From Mucidula mucida (lineage: Eukaryota; Basidiomycota; Agaricomycetes; Agaricales; Physalacriaceae): a DNA stretch of 64,000 nucleotides. The position numbers were made by a program, and so were the translations under genes. Shown here piece by piece: positions 12,098-23,994 of the stretch (position 1 is its first letter; each line of letters opens with the position of its first letter). The stretch lies in assembly GCA_015501055.1 (NCBI GenBank), contig JADNYV010000008.1, positions 248,001 through 312,000 of the forward strand, given 5' to 3'. The notes below the pieces were generated by a model. The model was not told the DNA's origin and ran no database searches. It saw only the letters and a list, made by a program, of their open reading frames with translations.

Positions 12098-13209
12098 ATG
12101 CCGAGCGATCTCGACAGGTGGGCGTTGACCCCCAACTTGCCCTACTCTGCCTTACACGAATAACAAGACAAATAGAGCTCCTCCAGACTTGCACACCCCT
12201 CCCCGAAGCCGACGTCAAAGCGTTATGTATAAAAGCCAGGGAAATCCTTATTGAAGAGGGCAACGTCCAATGCATCGACGCCCCCGTGACCATCTGCGGC
12301 GACATCCACGGCCAATTCTGGGATCTGCTCCAGCTGTTCGAGACCGCAGGCCAGTGCCCCGAGCGGAGCTACCTCTTCATGGGCGATTTTGTCGACCGCG
12401 GATACTTTAGCGTCGAGACGTTCCTGCTCCTTCTCGCGCTCAAGGTCCGCTGGCCGGATCGCGTCTGTCTCATACGCGGCAACCATGAGAGCCGACAGAT
12501 CACCCAGGTCTATGGGTTTTATGATGAATGTACCAGGAAATATGGATCTCCGACTGTGTGGAGATATTGTACGGATGTCTTTGACTATCTCTCTCTCGCC
12601 GCAATTATTGACGGACGCGTGTTTTGTGTGCATGGCGGTCTGAGTCCTGCGCTCTCCAGTGTGGATATGATACGGTCGTTAGAGAGGCGCATTGAAGTCC
12701 CGCATGAAGGCGCAATGTGCGATCTCTTATGGAGTGACCCAGATGGTGGGCTTTGTCCGTTATCCTACTTGTTCTTGAACTAATTCGTTTCAGAGATAAC
12801 TGGTTGGGGTCTCTCCCCGCGTGGTGCCGGATTTCTGTTCGGCGCAGACCCCACAGGGTCCTTCCTGCGTCACAATAATCTCGACCTCATAGCCCGAGCG
12901 CACCAGCTGGCTATGGAGGGCTACAAAATGATGTTTGAGAGACAGATCGTGACAGTCTGGAGTGCACCGAATTATTGCTATCGGTAGGACTAATTTCCTT
13001 CCTTCTTGGCCGCACGGCGCTAATGTTGGTAGGTGTGGCAATGTCGCCGCGGTGCTTGAACTAGATGAACATCTAGGTCAGGAATACAAGGTGTTTGGCT
13101 GCGCGCCAATGGTCTGTGTCTATGCGGTCCTCGTCTATCCTCACTGATCACTTCACAGGATGTGCGATCTATACCTGCAAAAAGACCGCCGGCAGAGTAT
13201 TTTTTATAG
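12098..13209 (+). CDS. Serine/threonine protein phosphatase catalytic subunit, PP2A family (PPG1/PP4-like)
   Basis: Metallophosphatase catalytic subunit. Exon 1 is tiny (MPSDLDR, 12098-12117); exon 2 starts at 12168 with [20 protein letters not shown]. All signature motifs are present: [43 protein letters not shown] and the later [38 protein letters not shown]. The protein ends in PPAEYFL, the C-terminal Tyr-Phe-Leu motif that is carboxymethylated on Leu in PP2A-family enzymes. Four introns, all GT-AG, and the frame is intact. Length (about 300 residues) fits the family. The short N-terminus and sequence place it with PP4/PPG1 rather than PP1; which of these cannot be settled here. Confidence 0.9.
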
Positions 13210-13674
13210 GACTCTTGAATGTATCTGTATCCATATACGTGCTTTTTGTAATTATATCTAACTTGGTACACCTTACGATTGGGGACGCGCAGTCAGACGT
13301 TCATGTCCTATTTCGTGTAGTCTGTACTTTGCGGACATCATGGCGAGCTTCAGTCATCCAAAGTGCTCCACTTAAACATTGAACTTGAGAGCCAGGTCGC
13401 ATCAAATGACTCCTGAACATGGACGTTGAATGAATTGTCAATGAATCCACAGTGCTTCGTTACGGAAGTTGCGGGAAGGAAAAACACGTTTTTGTAGTGC
13501 TGCCTTTGGAATGACACTGCAGAAAGCGTAAGCACACGAAACAGAATAAAATTTCCAGCATGTCATCCATACACATTCACAGAATTCGAACACAGACACG
13601 ATAAGTAAGTACGTAGAGGCTAACCTGTCCCAAAACTAACTATCTATCACAACATTCATTAGTTGAGCGGTACA
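13210..13674. other. Convergent 3' intergenic region
   Basis: About 465 A/T-rich bases between convergent genes. No coding exon or repeat was recognised. Confidence 0.35.
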
Positions 13675-14879
13675 TCAGTGATCGCGGGACTTTCTGGGCA
13701 GCACATCAGTCAACGTCGCAAAGAAACTACGCATAGAAGCAAGTTCACCTGTACTCGCCCTCAGCAGCAACGCTGAGTTCTTCGATTTCACCTTGGACGC
13801 CGGAAAGCGCCTCGGCGGCGGTCGCGAAGAACATGAGCTGTGCCTTGGCGAGCTCATTGAGGTTCTTGAGGGGTTCGGGCTACACGGAAGGGGTCAACGA
13901 CTTGCAGCAAAAACGAACGAGACGGGGGCTCACGTTCTCCAAAACAGTCTTCATAAGGGTAATCGCAACTTCAGTCTTCTGAACGAGATCGTCCTCGGCG
14001 TTCTCAACCTCGAGTCGGGCGTGCTCCTGTTTGGCGGGGCCCGCATTCTTGAGACTGCACCAATAAGTAGATATACATGGGGTGAGCATCAACCGGACAC
14101 GTACGTCTGCTTGGCAGCGTCAAGCTCGAGACGGGAGCTCTTGACAGCCTGCCTGGCCTTCATCGCGACACCCAAGCTGGTGGTGAGCGTCGTCTGCCAG
14201 CCCTGCAAGAAACCCTGCTGGATGCGCGCATCCTGCTCGACGCGGGCTTCGGCGATCTTGTCCCAGCCCGTGGCGTACTCGGTAAATGCCTTTCCGAGCC
14301 TGTCACCAGGAGGGAGGAGCGTGGCGGCGCTGTGCGACGCACGGGTCAGGGCATGGGGCAGCGTTTTGTGCACCGGAACCGGGGCTTCACGCTGCTTCTG
14401 CGCTGGGGGCGATGCCGGCGGGGACTGTGACGAGGACGGGATGTGCGAGGCAAGGTTGGAAAAGCCGGCACCGATGGTAGTGGACAGCTCAGCAAGAGAC
14501 TCCTGCACCTGCACAGGATAGTCATACGATTCGGAGGAGTAGACGTTGGTGATCCTAAGAGCAGCTGTTGAGCGGAATGCCCGCCTAGAGCCAGCAATGC
14601 AACGTACTTTAGCATAGCAATGTGCGCATTGCGCAGCGCATCCACGCGGTTCTCTAGGTCCTTGTATTCTGCAAGACGATGAAAACATGTAACAAAGACA
14701 GTATGAAAGACTAGGAAAAACTTACCTTGGGGCAGCTCTGTGATCTCGTCGGGGGCGACCTGTCCTAGCCGCTCGCGCGTCGCCTGCACGCTAGAATTGA
14801 AGCCTTTCGCCAACTTGTTGGCACTCTGGCCAAAGTTAATTGTGCTCAGCGACGACTGCAGCTTGTTCCAGCCGTCCAT
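13675..14879 (-). CDS. BAR-domain protein, Gvp36-like
   Basis: Membrane-curvature protein of the fungal BAR_2 type (Golgi/endosome-vesicle protein Gvp36 family). The start at 14879 gives MDGWNKLQSSLSTINFGQSA, typical of the amphipathic N-terminal segment. Spliced exons then give a long helical, charged protein: EYKDLENRVDALRNAHIAML, VQVQESLAELSTTIGAGFSN, a Pro/Ser/Ala-rich linker, GDRLGKAFTEYATGWDKIAE, RIQQGFLQGWQTTLTTSLGV, KQEHARLEVENAEDDLVQKT and ELAKAQLMFFATAAEALSGV, ending FFATLTDVLPRKSRDH at 13675. No lesion seen. Five to six short introns. Family assignment rests on overall helix pattern plus the GWDKIAEAR and R-x-D-A-A-K motifs. Confidence 0.78.
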
Positions 14880-15229
14880 GTTGTGTAGATGCTGAGTTGA
14901 ATGGGATGGAGAGGGTGAGAAACGAGCGGGGCCAGATGCCCTCTAACGTGATGCTCGCGTGGCTAGTGTACTGCCACAACAAACCAACTGCACTAACCGA
15001 ATGTACAGAGTCTTCGGGAAGCCCCGTCTCCTGAGGACCTTGCAATAAATGAACAAGAAAACGCCGCATGAAGTAACGTGTTGTTGCTTCCACACCATGA
15101 ACACCGTAGCATTTAATGAACTGGAGATTCCTACATTGCTTAATTATACTGTGCGAATAATCAATCTTCCGTCGTAATGAGAATCAGTCTGATGAAATGT
15201 GGGAAATAAGATAACAGGCACACTAATAG
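14880..15229. other. Intergenic stretch, nothing recognised
   Basis: About 350 bases upstream of the BAR gene. No coding exon recognised; it holds the BAR promoter and borders the P450 relic. Confidence 0.35.
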
Positions 15230-15420
15230 CTATGTTCGGACGCGTTCGTCATATCCTCCTTCATGAGCACTCACATGCCGCCCTAGTGTGAATAATGCAT
15301 TGGAACATTCACTATCAGCAACTCGCGGACCTTTGCATACATCGCTAAGTGAGTTCCTCGTGTCCAGATTCTCGAAAGTATTGTACTCTGGCGCTTGCGC
15401 GCGCTTTGGGAGGCGCGAGA
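15230..15420 (-). pseudogene. Relic of the last exons of a CYP63-like P450
   Basis: Read on the minus strand this short piece gives GTHLAMYAKVREL, matching [12 protein letters not shown] at the end of the intact P450 (973-3429), followed, after an intron-sized gap, by a degenerate final exon (GCATGTGAGTGCTCATGAAG) aligned with the intact [10 protein letters not shown] exon but with W changed to stop. It ends at TAG 15230-15232. No other P450 exon, and no haem loop, was found beside it, so only the 3' tip survives. It is about 12 kb from the presumed parent. Confidence 0.65.
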
Positions 15421-16172
15421 GGAAGCGCGATGACTCAGTGTAAGCGGACTAAAACAGACATCAAGTTAAAGGGTTATGCGCGAGATATCGTTCGAATCGA
15501 TTGTCGAAGAAGGGAGCTATATGGGCTTGAACAATGTAGCTTCATGCGATCTTGATATTGGGAAACAATCTATTGATAGGATTGCGCCCAACGCGTCTAC
15601 ATGGTTCATTCAAGTAGACGGCTATAATCAGACGATATGGATCACAAGCGTTTCTCCAGGATTGTCGCTGTAGTCGGGTTTACATCGTAGAAAGCGTGTC
15701 TATACGTAGGGCTTGCCCAAAGCGCATGACCGACGCATGTCCACAAGACGCAATCCAAGTGCTCCAAAGATGACGGTGTTCACTAAAGGCCGCTAGTCGT
15801 ACAACAAACGACTTTGATGACGTTCAAATCTAAGAGGTGAAGAGAATCCTTCACCTCTTTGATTTGAAGGCGATAGCCATCTAAGAGTCCCCAAGTGGTA
15901 CGAAAACCAGTCAGTAATTGAAGGAATGCAAGACTCCCACAAACATTCGAGGCATATGTATATTGACTGGAGTTCAGGACTTTGAAATATCAGCCTTTCG
16001 GAATGCTCCCAAAATATATCGAATGACAACCACGACGCAGAAATAGTCACGCACCTTGCACTCCCAACATACCTGATGACGGCGCCGGCAGCTAAGTTGA
16101 TACAATTTCAAGACAGCAGCAAGTGAGTATACAATGTACGAATCAAAATAGACGAAGACAACCTCAAGGGAA
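15421..16172. other. Intergenic stretch, nothing recognised
   Basis: About 750 bases between the P450 relic and the PPCDC gene. Short frames only; older, unrecognisable P450 sequence may be included. Confidence 0.35.
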
Positions 16173-16994
16173 TCAAGGGAGTACAGGCGTCGATATTCTC
16201 TTCAATTCAAACTTGAGAACCACTATGTTGACAATATCGCGCCATTCGGTCATAGCGCCCATCCCTAAAGAAACGAGTTGAGCAACTGGCATGGACAAGT
16301 GACGATAAAAACGTACCAACGTCCCCACAGGCAAGTGCTTTACCGATGGGACCAACGACGTTATACATTACCACATCCCGAACGATGCGCAGATGCTCGG
16401 CCGTGAGGGGATGCTCGTACATCAAAGTGTTCATCGCTGGGAAAACGTAGGTAGGCGTGGTAGGCGTTAGAGCCCGTAGTAGTGAAGTCTGCCGGTTGTC
16501 AGCGTAGATCAAATGACCACCCCGTCGTGAAGCGTACCACCAGATTATCACAGAGCCCATGCGCGATCTTGGATAGGGTGTTGGCGCTGCAGGGCGCTAC
16601 TAGGACAACGTCCGCCCATCGCCTCAATTCGATGTGCAGTATCGGGTCACCGATATTGAACGTGTCCTTTTAGCGGATCAATGACGGGATCGCAGTCTCA
16701 GAGGCGATACCATACAGTCCATTCGTCCTTGTCGGTCCATACCCTGGACCCCGAGGCTTCAATATCCGATGGTTTGAAGAACGCTAGAGAGGCCGCAGTA
16801 GAGACGACCTCAACTTTCACCTTGTCATGCTGTCATATAGACACATAAACTGAGAGAAATCGGCAGATAATGATATCAACAGACGTGAAGGAGCTCTTGA
16901 ACTATCATGGCGCTTTGACGGATGCTACGCTGCCGGTTGTTAGCAGAAGGACGTGCAGGAAGCCTTCTGTTCGCTGGTCCTGGGCAACAAACAT
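16173..16994 (-). CDS. Phosphopantothenoylcysteine decarboxylase (one frame break)
   Basis: Flavoprotein that decarboxylates 4'-phosphopantothenoylcysteine in coenzyme A synthesis; fungal relatives include Cab3/Hal3/Vhs3. Start at 16994 (MFVAQDQRTEGFLHVLLLTT) followed by GSVASVKAP. Exons continue VVSTAASLAFFKPSDIEASG, then HIELRRWADVVLVAPCSANT with the catalytic His and the flavin-binding Ser/Asn, SKIAHGLCDNL, the substrate clamp PAMNTLMYEHPLT, and ACGDVGMGAMTEWRDIVNIV, stop at 16173-16175. Frame is lost near 16909, between GSVASVKAP and MIVQELL; one extra base would restore it. Because CoA synthesis is essential and all other motifs are intact, the break is probably a sequence error. No long acidic tail as in yeast Hal3, so it is a plain decarboxylase. 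Confidence 0.85.
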
Positions 16995-17290
16995 GATCGG
17001 ATGATCGGCCGGTGGTCTTGATCTCTTTTAGGCACTCAGGGGCAGGATAGCAACGGCATGCCGGCAGGCTAGAACGTCCTTATGGGCGATCCCGACCATC
17101 ACGAGCGTTTGCTACCTTTCCTTCCTCCCCTCATCTCCCTCTTTTCTTTTTTTACAGAGCAGCGTATGTGTTCTTCTCCAGCAACTTGGGCCATTTCTTA
17201 TTGAACGACGTGTACAGGCTCTTCTGACCTCCGGTAGTCCTAACGTTCTTTCATCACTTTCACACTTCGTTCTCTATCTATACTTGCACA

Positions 17291-18190
17291 ATGCGTTTCG
17301 CCGCCGTTCTCGCTCTCACTGCGTCTTTCGCTGCCGCCGCGGAGATCACCGTTCTCGTTGGCGAAAACGCTGGCCTCACATTCAACCCTACATCGTTCGT
17401 GCTGTCTCCTATCTAACACTTTTACTCCCGATTGAATTGTGCTCAGTGTCACCGCAGCTGTTGGCGATGTCATCAACTTTGAATTGTGAGTTTTTTTCTC
17501 CATTTGCGCGTTTATTGCTTGCTCATGTAGTCATTCATTAGTGTTGCTAAGAACCACGTACGCTGCTACCCTCAGGATTACCCTCGTATCCACCTCACAT
17601 CGCTCTGCAGACCTTGACCCAGTCTACATTCGCGAAGCCGTGCGAGAAGATGTAAGATAGCCCGCTACTCTTCAGATTATGCCTCTGAGTTTCAACATAG
17701 GACTACCCCTTCGGCAGGCATTGACTCTGGCTATGTACCAGTAGCCGCCAATGCGACGGAGCACCCCGTTTGGAGTTTGACGGTCAACAACGCCACTGCT
17801 CCTCTCTGGTTCTACTGCGCTCAAACTGGGTGAGATAGATGCCCTATCGCCACAATCCGGTTCCTAACATTATGCCAGTCACTGCACGAAAGGAATGGTC
17901 TTCGCCATTAACCCAACGCCGGAGAAGACTTTTGCTGCGTTCCAGGTGGGTGTCTGTCTCGCACGATGACCGGCACATTATTTAAAGTTTAATATTAGGC
18001 TGCTGCTATGGGCGGTTCGACCTCAGGATCAACCGGTACCACAGGGACCACTGGCACTGGCGCAGCAGGTGCTTCCGCGACTGGCAGCAGCACGGCCGGT
18101 GCCGCTTCTCCGACAAACGGTGCTACATCCGTTAGCGCTAGGTCAGTGCTGATGCTGGCAGTTGTCGGCGTCGCCGGCTTGCTTCTATAG
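17291..18190 (+). CDS. Secreted, GPI-anchored cupredoxin-like protein
   Basis: Extracellular serine/glycine-rich protein with one cupredoxin fold. The start at 17291 opens a clear signal peptide (MRFAAVLALTASFAAAAE). Spliced exons give EITVLVGENAGLTFNPTS, VTAAVGDVINFEF, KNHTLTQSTFAKPCE, DSGYVPVAANATEHPVWSLT, APLWFYCAQTGHCTKGMVFA: His-Cys-His and hydrophobic positions fit a type-1 copper or degenerate cupredoxin site (His in NHT, Cys in FYCAQ, His in GHC). A low-complexity linker (GSTGTTGTTGTGAAGASATG) leads to a hydrophobic C-terminus (SVLMLAVVGVAGLLL), a GPI-attachment signal. Five to six introns, one only about 50 nt. Likely cell-wall or surface located; function unproven. Confidence 0.83.
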
Positions 18191-18447
18191 TTTGACACGG
18201 AGTGTATTTTTCCTTTCTCTACGGGTTTCGAGGGGGGATACAGGTATCTCAAGTTTGTACGCGTACGCTTGGCTAGTCCAATGATATGAAGATCCTGCTG
18301 GTCACTTGAGCGAACAATCTCACCAATCTGTCGCTATAGTTGCCTGGATGTTCGGAATCTGATGAAGAGTCAAGGTTACTCTCTGAGCTGTTATCTATTA
18401 TGTTTCTACGACAACACGAAATGGACTGCACGTTTGGTATGAGTCAA

Positions 18448-19514
18448 CTAATGCTTCTGCTTAGCGAAGACATGGATATGTGCGAGGCCCGGAACACTTT
18501 GTAGTCTCTGCAAGGATGTTTAGCAGACGGTCAAAAGAAGGAACTGAACCGGGCCTTACAGGGGGGTTCACGAACCACGCGGTCTCCCATTCGCTTTCTA
18601 CCCATCTATTCTTGACAAACTTGTTTACCTCTTCACCGGCACGTCTAACAAGAGCCTCTTCTTCGTCAGTGCCTTTCTCCGAGACGACCATCTTGTCCAG
18701 CGTTACGCCCCAATCCGAGAGAGCGGGAAGACAAGCAGGTAATGTGGATGGTGACGGAGGTGGCGAGGTATTGCCGGTAAATCCCCAGACGCCATCCTGG
18801 GCAATACGGGGGGCAATGCGTTCATCGATGATGTCCGGATGGAAGATGGGTACTCGTGTCCAGATTAGGGAGTGCTCGACTTCGGCGGGAACTGTAGGGT
18901 ATCTTGTTGATTGTTACGGAGGGGTGGGATGTACCGATTGAGCCTCACCAGAGTAGGGCCAGTCGTTCATTATGATACTGATGTATTCCGATGGGGTGTC
19001 GACTGTGAAATAAGGCGGCGCGTCAGCTGGAAGCGTCGGGAGTTGGCGAGGAATTGAAGGGTCGTCTATTAAGCTAGTGACTTTAGGTGCGGAATCTAAG
19101 ACTTTCTTGTTGTCCAAAGCTGAAGGAAGAAGACATTGAGAGTCTGGTTTTCCCCATTGCAGGCGAACGTTGAGCAAGTAGTTTACTGAAGCATTGTTGA
19201 TGTCCCTTTCATGAATTGCAGCTCAGGGGAAGACATACCAACTGAACCATATTGGTTCTTGATGTTATCCGACCATTCAAGGTAGCGTTTCTGAAGGTTT
19301 CTGTCGCGCTTCAATAGACCCAGATCGCTGTCGATGTCATTCAGTGATAACTCATGGCAATATGAAAAGGGTCAACAAACCCAGAATTGACAAAAGTCTT
19401 CATCTCATTCCAGGTAAATTTGCCTGGATAATACACGAGCATTTCCTCCTTCGTGGGCGGCCCAGTCCGCAGGGGGACCGAATTTGTTGACAACACCGGG
19501 CTTTCCAAGGTCAT
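18448..19514 (-). CDS. DUF3605 protein (N-acetylglucosamine-induced protein 1-like)
   Basis: Intracellular protein of the fungal DUF3605 family, whose founder is a GlcNAc-induced protein in yeasts; biochemical role unknown. The start at 19514 is followed by TWNEMKTFVNSGDLGLLKRD after removing one intron, then RYLEWSDNIKNQYGSV, VNYLLNVRLQWGK, PPYFTVDTPSEYISIIMNDW, HSLIWTRVPIFHPDI, then EVNKFVKNRWVESEWETAWF and NPPRLQSVPGLAHIHVFAKQ near the C-terminus, ending at 18448-18450. The WxxxE..LGxLxR N-terminus and the HIHVF end are diagnostic. All exons join in frame. Four or five introns. Faces the amidohydrolase gene across a 260-base divergent region. Confidence 0.85.
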
Positions 19515-19777
19515 GGCTTGAGATCAACGTGAATGACGCGTGATCTAAACCTTTGCTGCGTCGGACTCCTGGATTTATTTATGCTGCAGAGGTCAGTGCC
19601 ATTTATACAGAGCCGTTCCGTCTTGAACATGGTATTTCGAAGGCTGAGAGGACGAGAGGAACAATTCCAATTTTGAATATATTTTGGATAAACAGCCGCC
19701 GGCAAATTAACACACGAACGCGTGCTCACTGCGCGATAAGCGTCTTGCTTACCGCCGTCGACGTCGCATACACGACG

Positions 19778-22700
19778 ATGGAGAAACATATGTCGTCGTC
19801 GTCCACGATGACGAGCAACCGCAAACGCTGGCATGCCATGGTCACCCTCGCCTGTCTGTCGCTCATACCACTGTACTCTTGCATTTCGGGGCCGACATCG
19901 ACCCACCACCACCGGCCGGTGCATGCTGCTGCCACTCTTGCTCGCTGCGAAAGCCTCTTACAGCCCGCTGGACCACCGTCGGACTTTCATGACCGCACCG
20001 AATCCGACCGTTTTGTGCCCGGCATCAAGCCCACCCTCATCAAGAACGCCAGGATTTGGACTGGGTTGCATAACGGCACCCAGGTCATTGACGGGGATAT
20101 ACTACTTGACAAGGGTATTATTCAAGGTGTAGGACATTACAGTGTCGCCGAGCTTGAAGCGTACAACAGCCTGGAGGTCGTGGATGCGCACGGCGCGTGG
20201 GTTACGAGCGGCATCGTCGATATACATTCTCATTTAGGCGACGGTTCTTCACCCGAGCTCGACGGCGCTGTAGATGATAATTCACTAAAGGGCACCGCCC
20301 AACCGTGGCTACGCAGCCTTGACGGGTTGAATACTCATGATGATTCTTATGCGCTTTCCATTGCTGGAGGAGTCACGACGGCGCTGGTGCTTCCGGGCTC
20401 TGCTAATGCTATCGGTAACGTATCTCAGAATTCGCTCTTCGCGCTATATCTTGAACGAAGACACAGGCGGACAAGCCTTCCCGATCAAACTCCGCCGTAC
20501 AGAAGAACGTTCTCCTTCGTCGATGCTTTTGGAACCACCGTTTACAATTAATAGCTCGTTCCCCGATCCAAGTCTTCCTACGCGTTGGCGGCACATGAAG
20601 TACGTCACCTAACTATTACACGCCGTGTTATTAATTGTCCTTCAGACACGCTTGCGGTTAGTTTTAATTGAAACCACTTTGTTTGCTCTGAACGAAGTCT
20701 CCAATCGCAGGTGAAAATCCTAGTATGCTGGCATATTCTTGCTGTATATCCGGTGCTCACTATTCTCAGGCCGTGTTTATGGGCATACAAGAATGGATAC
20801 AACATGGGCCTTCCGTCAAGCGTGAGGCACTTTGATCGTCAGTTTTTTGACACTAATGATAACAGATACAACACGGCCTTCCAACTGAAGAAGAAACAGG
20901 ACGACTATTGTGGCAAAGCTCTGAACGGCGAATGGCATGGCCTCGGAGAGTTCCCTGAAGATCTACAGTGGGAAGCTTTGGTTGATGTCGTCAGAGGACG
21001 CGTAAAGGTGAGCTGCTGTTAGTAACTATCTAACCTGAGGATTTGACACGTCTACTAGGTCAACGTTCATTGTTATGAGGCTGTCGATTTGGACGATATG
21101 GTCCGCGTGAGTAATCTGTACCTTTTTGCTTGATTTACTCACATTGAATACGACGTCAGCTCACGAACGAGTTCCAATTCCCTATAGCTGCCTTTCATCA
21201 CGCTCATGAAACCTATCTGGTACCCGAGTTGTTGAAGAAAGCATACGGTATCTAAAGTAGCTACAAGCATCCCCTCTTGCACTAAAACTCGGTATAAGGT
21301 GGCCCCCCAGCTGTCGCATTGTTTGCGACGAATGGAAGGTTCGTGGCTCACATCCTCAAGTATTGGCTGCTCAACGGATGTGACTCAGGTATAAACGGGA
21401 AGCCTGGAGACAGTCCGAATTTGCACCCAAAATCCATGCCAGTAATGGTATAACGGTGTTGATGAAGGTTTGTCGTTCCCCTCAATTGAACGCTCTTTTG
21501 AACATTTTTAGAGTGACCATCCCGTCCTGAATTCGCGTTACCTTCTCTACGAAGCCCAACAAGCGCATTACTTTGGCTTGCCTGATAACCTGGCGCTGGC
21601 CTCAGTCACGAGCAACTCTGCGGAGATCATGGGAATGGGTCATCGAATAGGATACGTCCGTAAAGGTTAGATATCCTTTGCGAAACTTGGGACCTACTCT
21701 GACGGTTACTTCATGTAGGCTGGGATGCCGGTCAATATCATTCCTTTGCTCTTCATCTTCGTGTCTAACTTCAAAGCTAGACCTAGTGATTTGGGATAGT
21801 CATCCTCTGGCATTGGGTGCAACCCCAGCGCAGGTCTTCATCGACGGTATCGCCCAGCTGGAATCGCCGTACGTTGCGAAGAAACCAGAAGCCTTCCAGT
21901 CTGTCCCTAAAGTTCCAAATTTCGACAAAGAGGCGAAAGAAGCGGTGAAATATGATGGACTCCCCCCACTCACTCCAGCGAAGAAGTCTGCAGGATTGGT
22001 GGCGTTTGTAAATGTCAAGACCGTGTTCACTCGGTCTTCAGGTGCGGTACAACGCGTAATGGATATCGCTGACAGAACGGGCGTTGTTGTCGCTCGGGAA
22101 GGACGCGTTGTGTGTTCTGGCTTGCATGCGGAGTGCTTTAGCCCCGGCGTTTTGGGCGCCGAGGATCCGCTAGTCATTGACTTGGAAGGTGGGTCGATCT
22201 CTCCGAGTCTAGTTAGCTTTGGCGCCCCGCTGGGCCTGGAGGAAATTGCCGCGGAATCTTCCACGGGAGACGGCGTAGTGTTGGATCCATTACAAAAGGC
22301 GGTGCCGGCCATTATCGGCGGAGACTCTGCCATTATTCGTGCTGTAGACGGCCTCCAGTACAGTACTCGAGATGCCTTGTACGCCGCAGTCATTTTTGAG
22401 CCAATCTTGAATGCTGCTGATTGTCACCCCCTAGACTCGCCTACCGCTCTGGCGTAACAGCCGCTATCACTGCGCCTAGTGCTTACCTGTTCTATTCTGG
22501 AATTGGGACGTACTTTTCGACGGGAGCGGAAAATAAACTGCAGACTGGTGCTATCTTGAAGGAGGTCACCGGGCTGCACCTGGCTGTGCGACACTTTGGT
22601 GTTCCGAGTGTCAGCACGCAGATTGCTGCTCTCCGACGCCTGTTACTTCGCCCTGATGACGGTGCTTCTGGGCAGTGGTTCAAGAAGGTTGTACAGGTCA

Positions 22701-23407
22701 GATGGGCGGTGTGGAGATAGATTTTATGTGTCTCACGAACCTCCCTAGGGCGTAATCCCGCTCGTGGTCGAAGCGCATAGTGCGGATGTGATCGCCACAT
22801 TGGTCTTGCTGAAGAAAGAGGTCGAAATCGAAAAGCGCACAAGCATTAAGCTCACTATTACGGGTGCTACAGAAGCCCACGTACTCGCTAAAGAATTGGG
22901 TGAGGCAGATGTGGGCGTGGTCGTTTCTCCATCGAGACCTTTCCCAACGCTTTGGGAGGACCGCAGAATGTACGAGTTCCCTTTGGGATTATGGAGTTCT
23001 GATTTAACTTACTTGACAGTCTTCCTGGGCCTCCTCTTACGGAACACACTGGTATTTCGAAACTGCTTGCCAATAATGTGACGGTTGGCATCGGTATTTT
23101 GGAAAACTGGAGTGCACGTAACACTAGACTTGACGTTGCATGGGTGCGTCTTTACTTCTTTTGTTCTGTTATCGTTGAATAGGTACGAGCCATGCGTCTT
23201 TTCTAGGCCTCGCTTGAAGCGGATGGAAAGATATCAAAGGAAGAGGCTATTGGCCTTGCGTCCGTCAATCTGGAGAAACTCCTTGGGGCAGAGAGCAAGT
23301 CACTCGAGACAGATCTAGTGGCGACAAGGGGCGGAGATATTCTAGAACTCGAGGCCAAGGTTGTTTCTGTGCTGTCGCCAGCAAGAGGACTTGTCGATAT
23401 ATTTTGA
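19778..23407 (+). CDS. Secreted or membrane-anchored amidohydrolase (metal-dependent, imidazolonepropionase-like)
   Basis: Large metal-dependent hydrolase. From the ATG at 19778 there is a hydrophobic signal-anchor (AMVTLACLSLIPLYSC), then the composite beta domain LIKNARIWTGLHNGTQVIDG and the metal-binding strand VTSGIVDIHSHLGD (H-x-H). Many exons follow, all joining in frame: SYALSIAGGVTTALVLPGSA, KHACGENPSRVYGHTRMDTT, VNVHCYEAVDLDDMVRLTNE, FPIAAFHHAHETYLVPELLK, KSDHPVLNSRYLLYEAQQAH, NSAEIMGMGHRIGYVRKGWD, DLVIWDSHPLALGATPAQVF. A second half, from about 21950, ends VSVLSPARGLVDIF. About 17 introns. Substrate unknown; the family is widespread in basidiomycetes and sometimes filed with carbohydrate esterase family 9, which I cannot confirm. 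Confidence 0.85.
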
Positions 23408-23994
23408 GATCTGACTAATTTAATTTTCGTACTTTGCGGTGGCTCCAACAGGCTATCGTGGGATCAGTCCATACCCAGAGTCGTCTAGACATTCCGAAAC
23501 ACTATAAGATAACATCACAGGTGTTTGTGTCTGGATCGTGATGGTTCGTTACTGTCGGAGAGAAACTGTCAGTCAACGCATTATGAACAGTCCCGATGGG
23601 TTACCTGGTATCCAGATTTACGCCACTATGTAGCTCTCTTCTGATCCTCCCCCTGGCTTCTGAGACTCTGAGAAGGTTGCGGACATAACTTGAGCGCTGA
23701 GTAGCAAGCTCGCTTCACGTACGTGGAATTTCCCGAAGTAGACAGTTGAATGTAGGCGCCGACTCGTACATCTGAACGCCCGATTGAAACTTGGAAAGCA
23801 GTCTTCCCGTCCTTGCAGCAGCAACCTTGTCTATCGTTCTGAATGGGTAGAATATTCGCATTGTGCTAGGATAGTATCTTATTTGTAAAGCATTGAAACC
23901 CGGAAATTACCTAGGGAAGGACGAGTACGATAAGAAATACGTAGAAAGGTATATAGTAGGTATATGCGCATGATAAGATGCAGGTCCGAGATTT
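23408..23994. other. Intergenic stretch, nothing recognised
   Basis: About 590 bases between two convergent genes; no exon, RNA or repeat recognised. Confidence 0.35.

Noticed and set aside
22381..22440. A frameshift in the amidohydrolase after DALYA
   Set aside because: A GT-AG intron (GTACGC...CCCTAG) restores DALLAYRSGVTAA.
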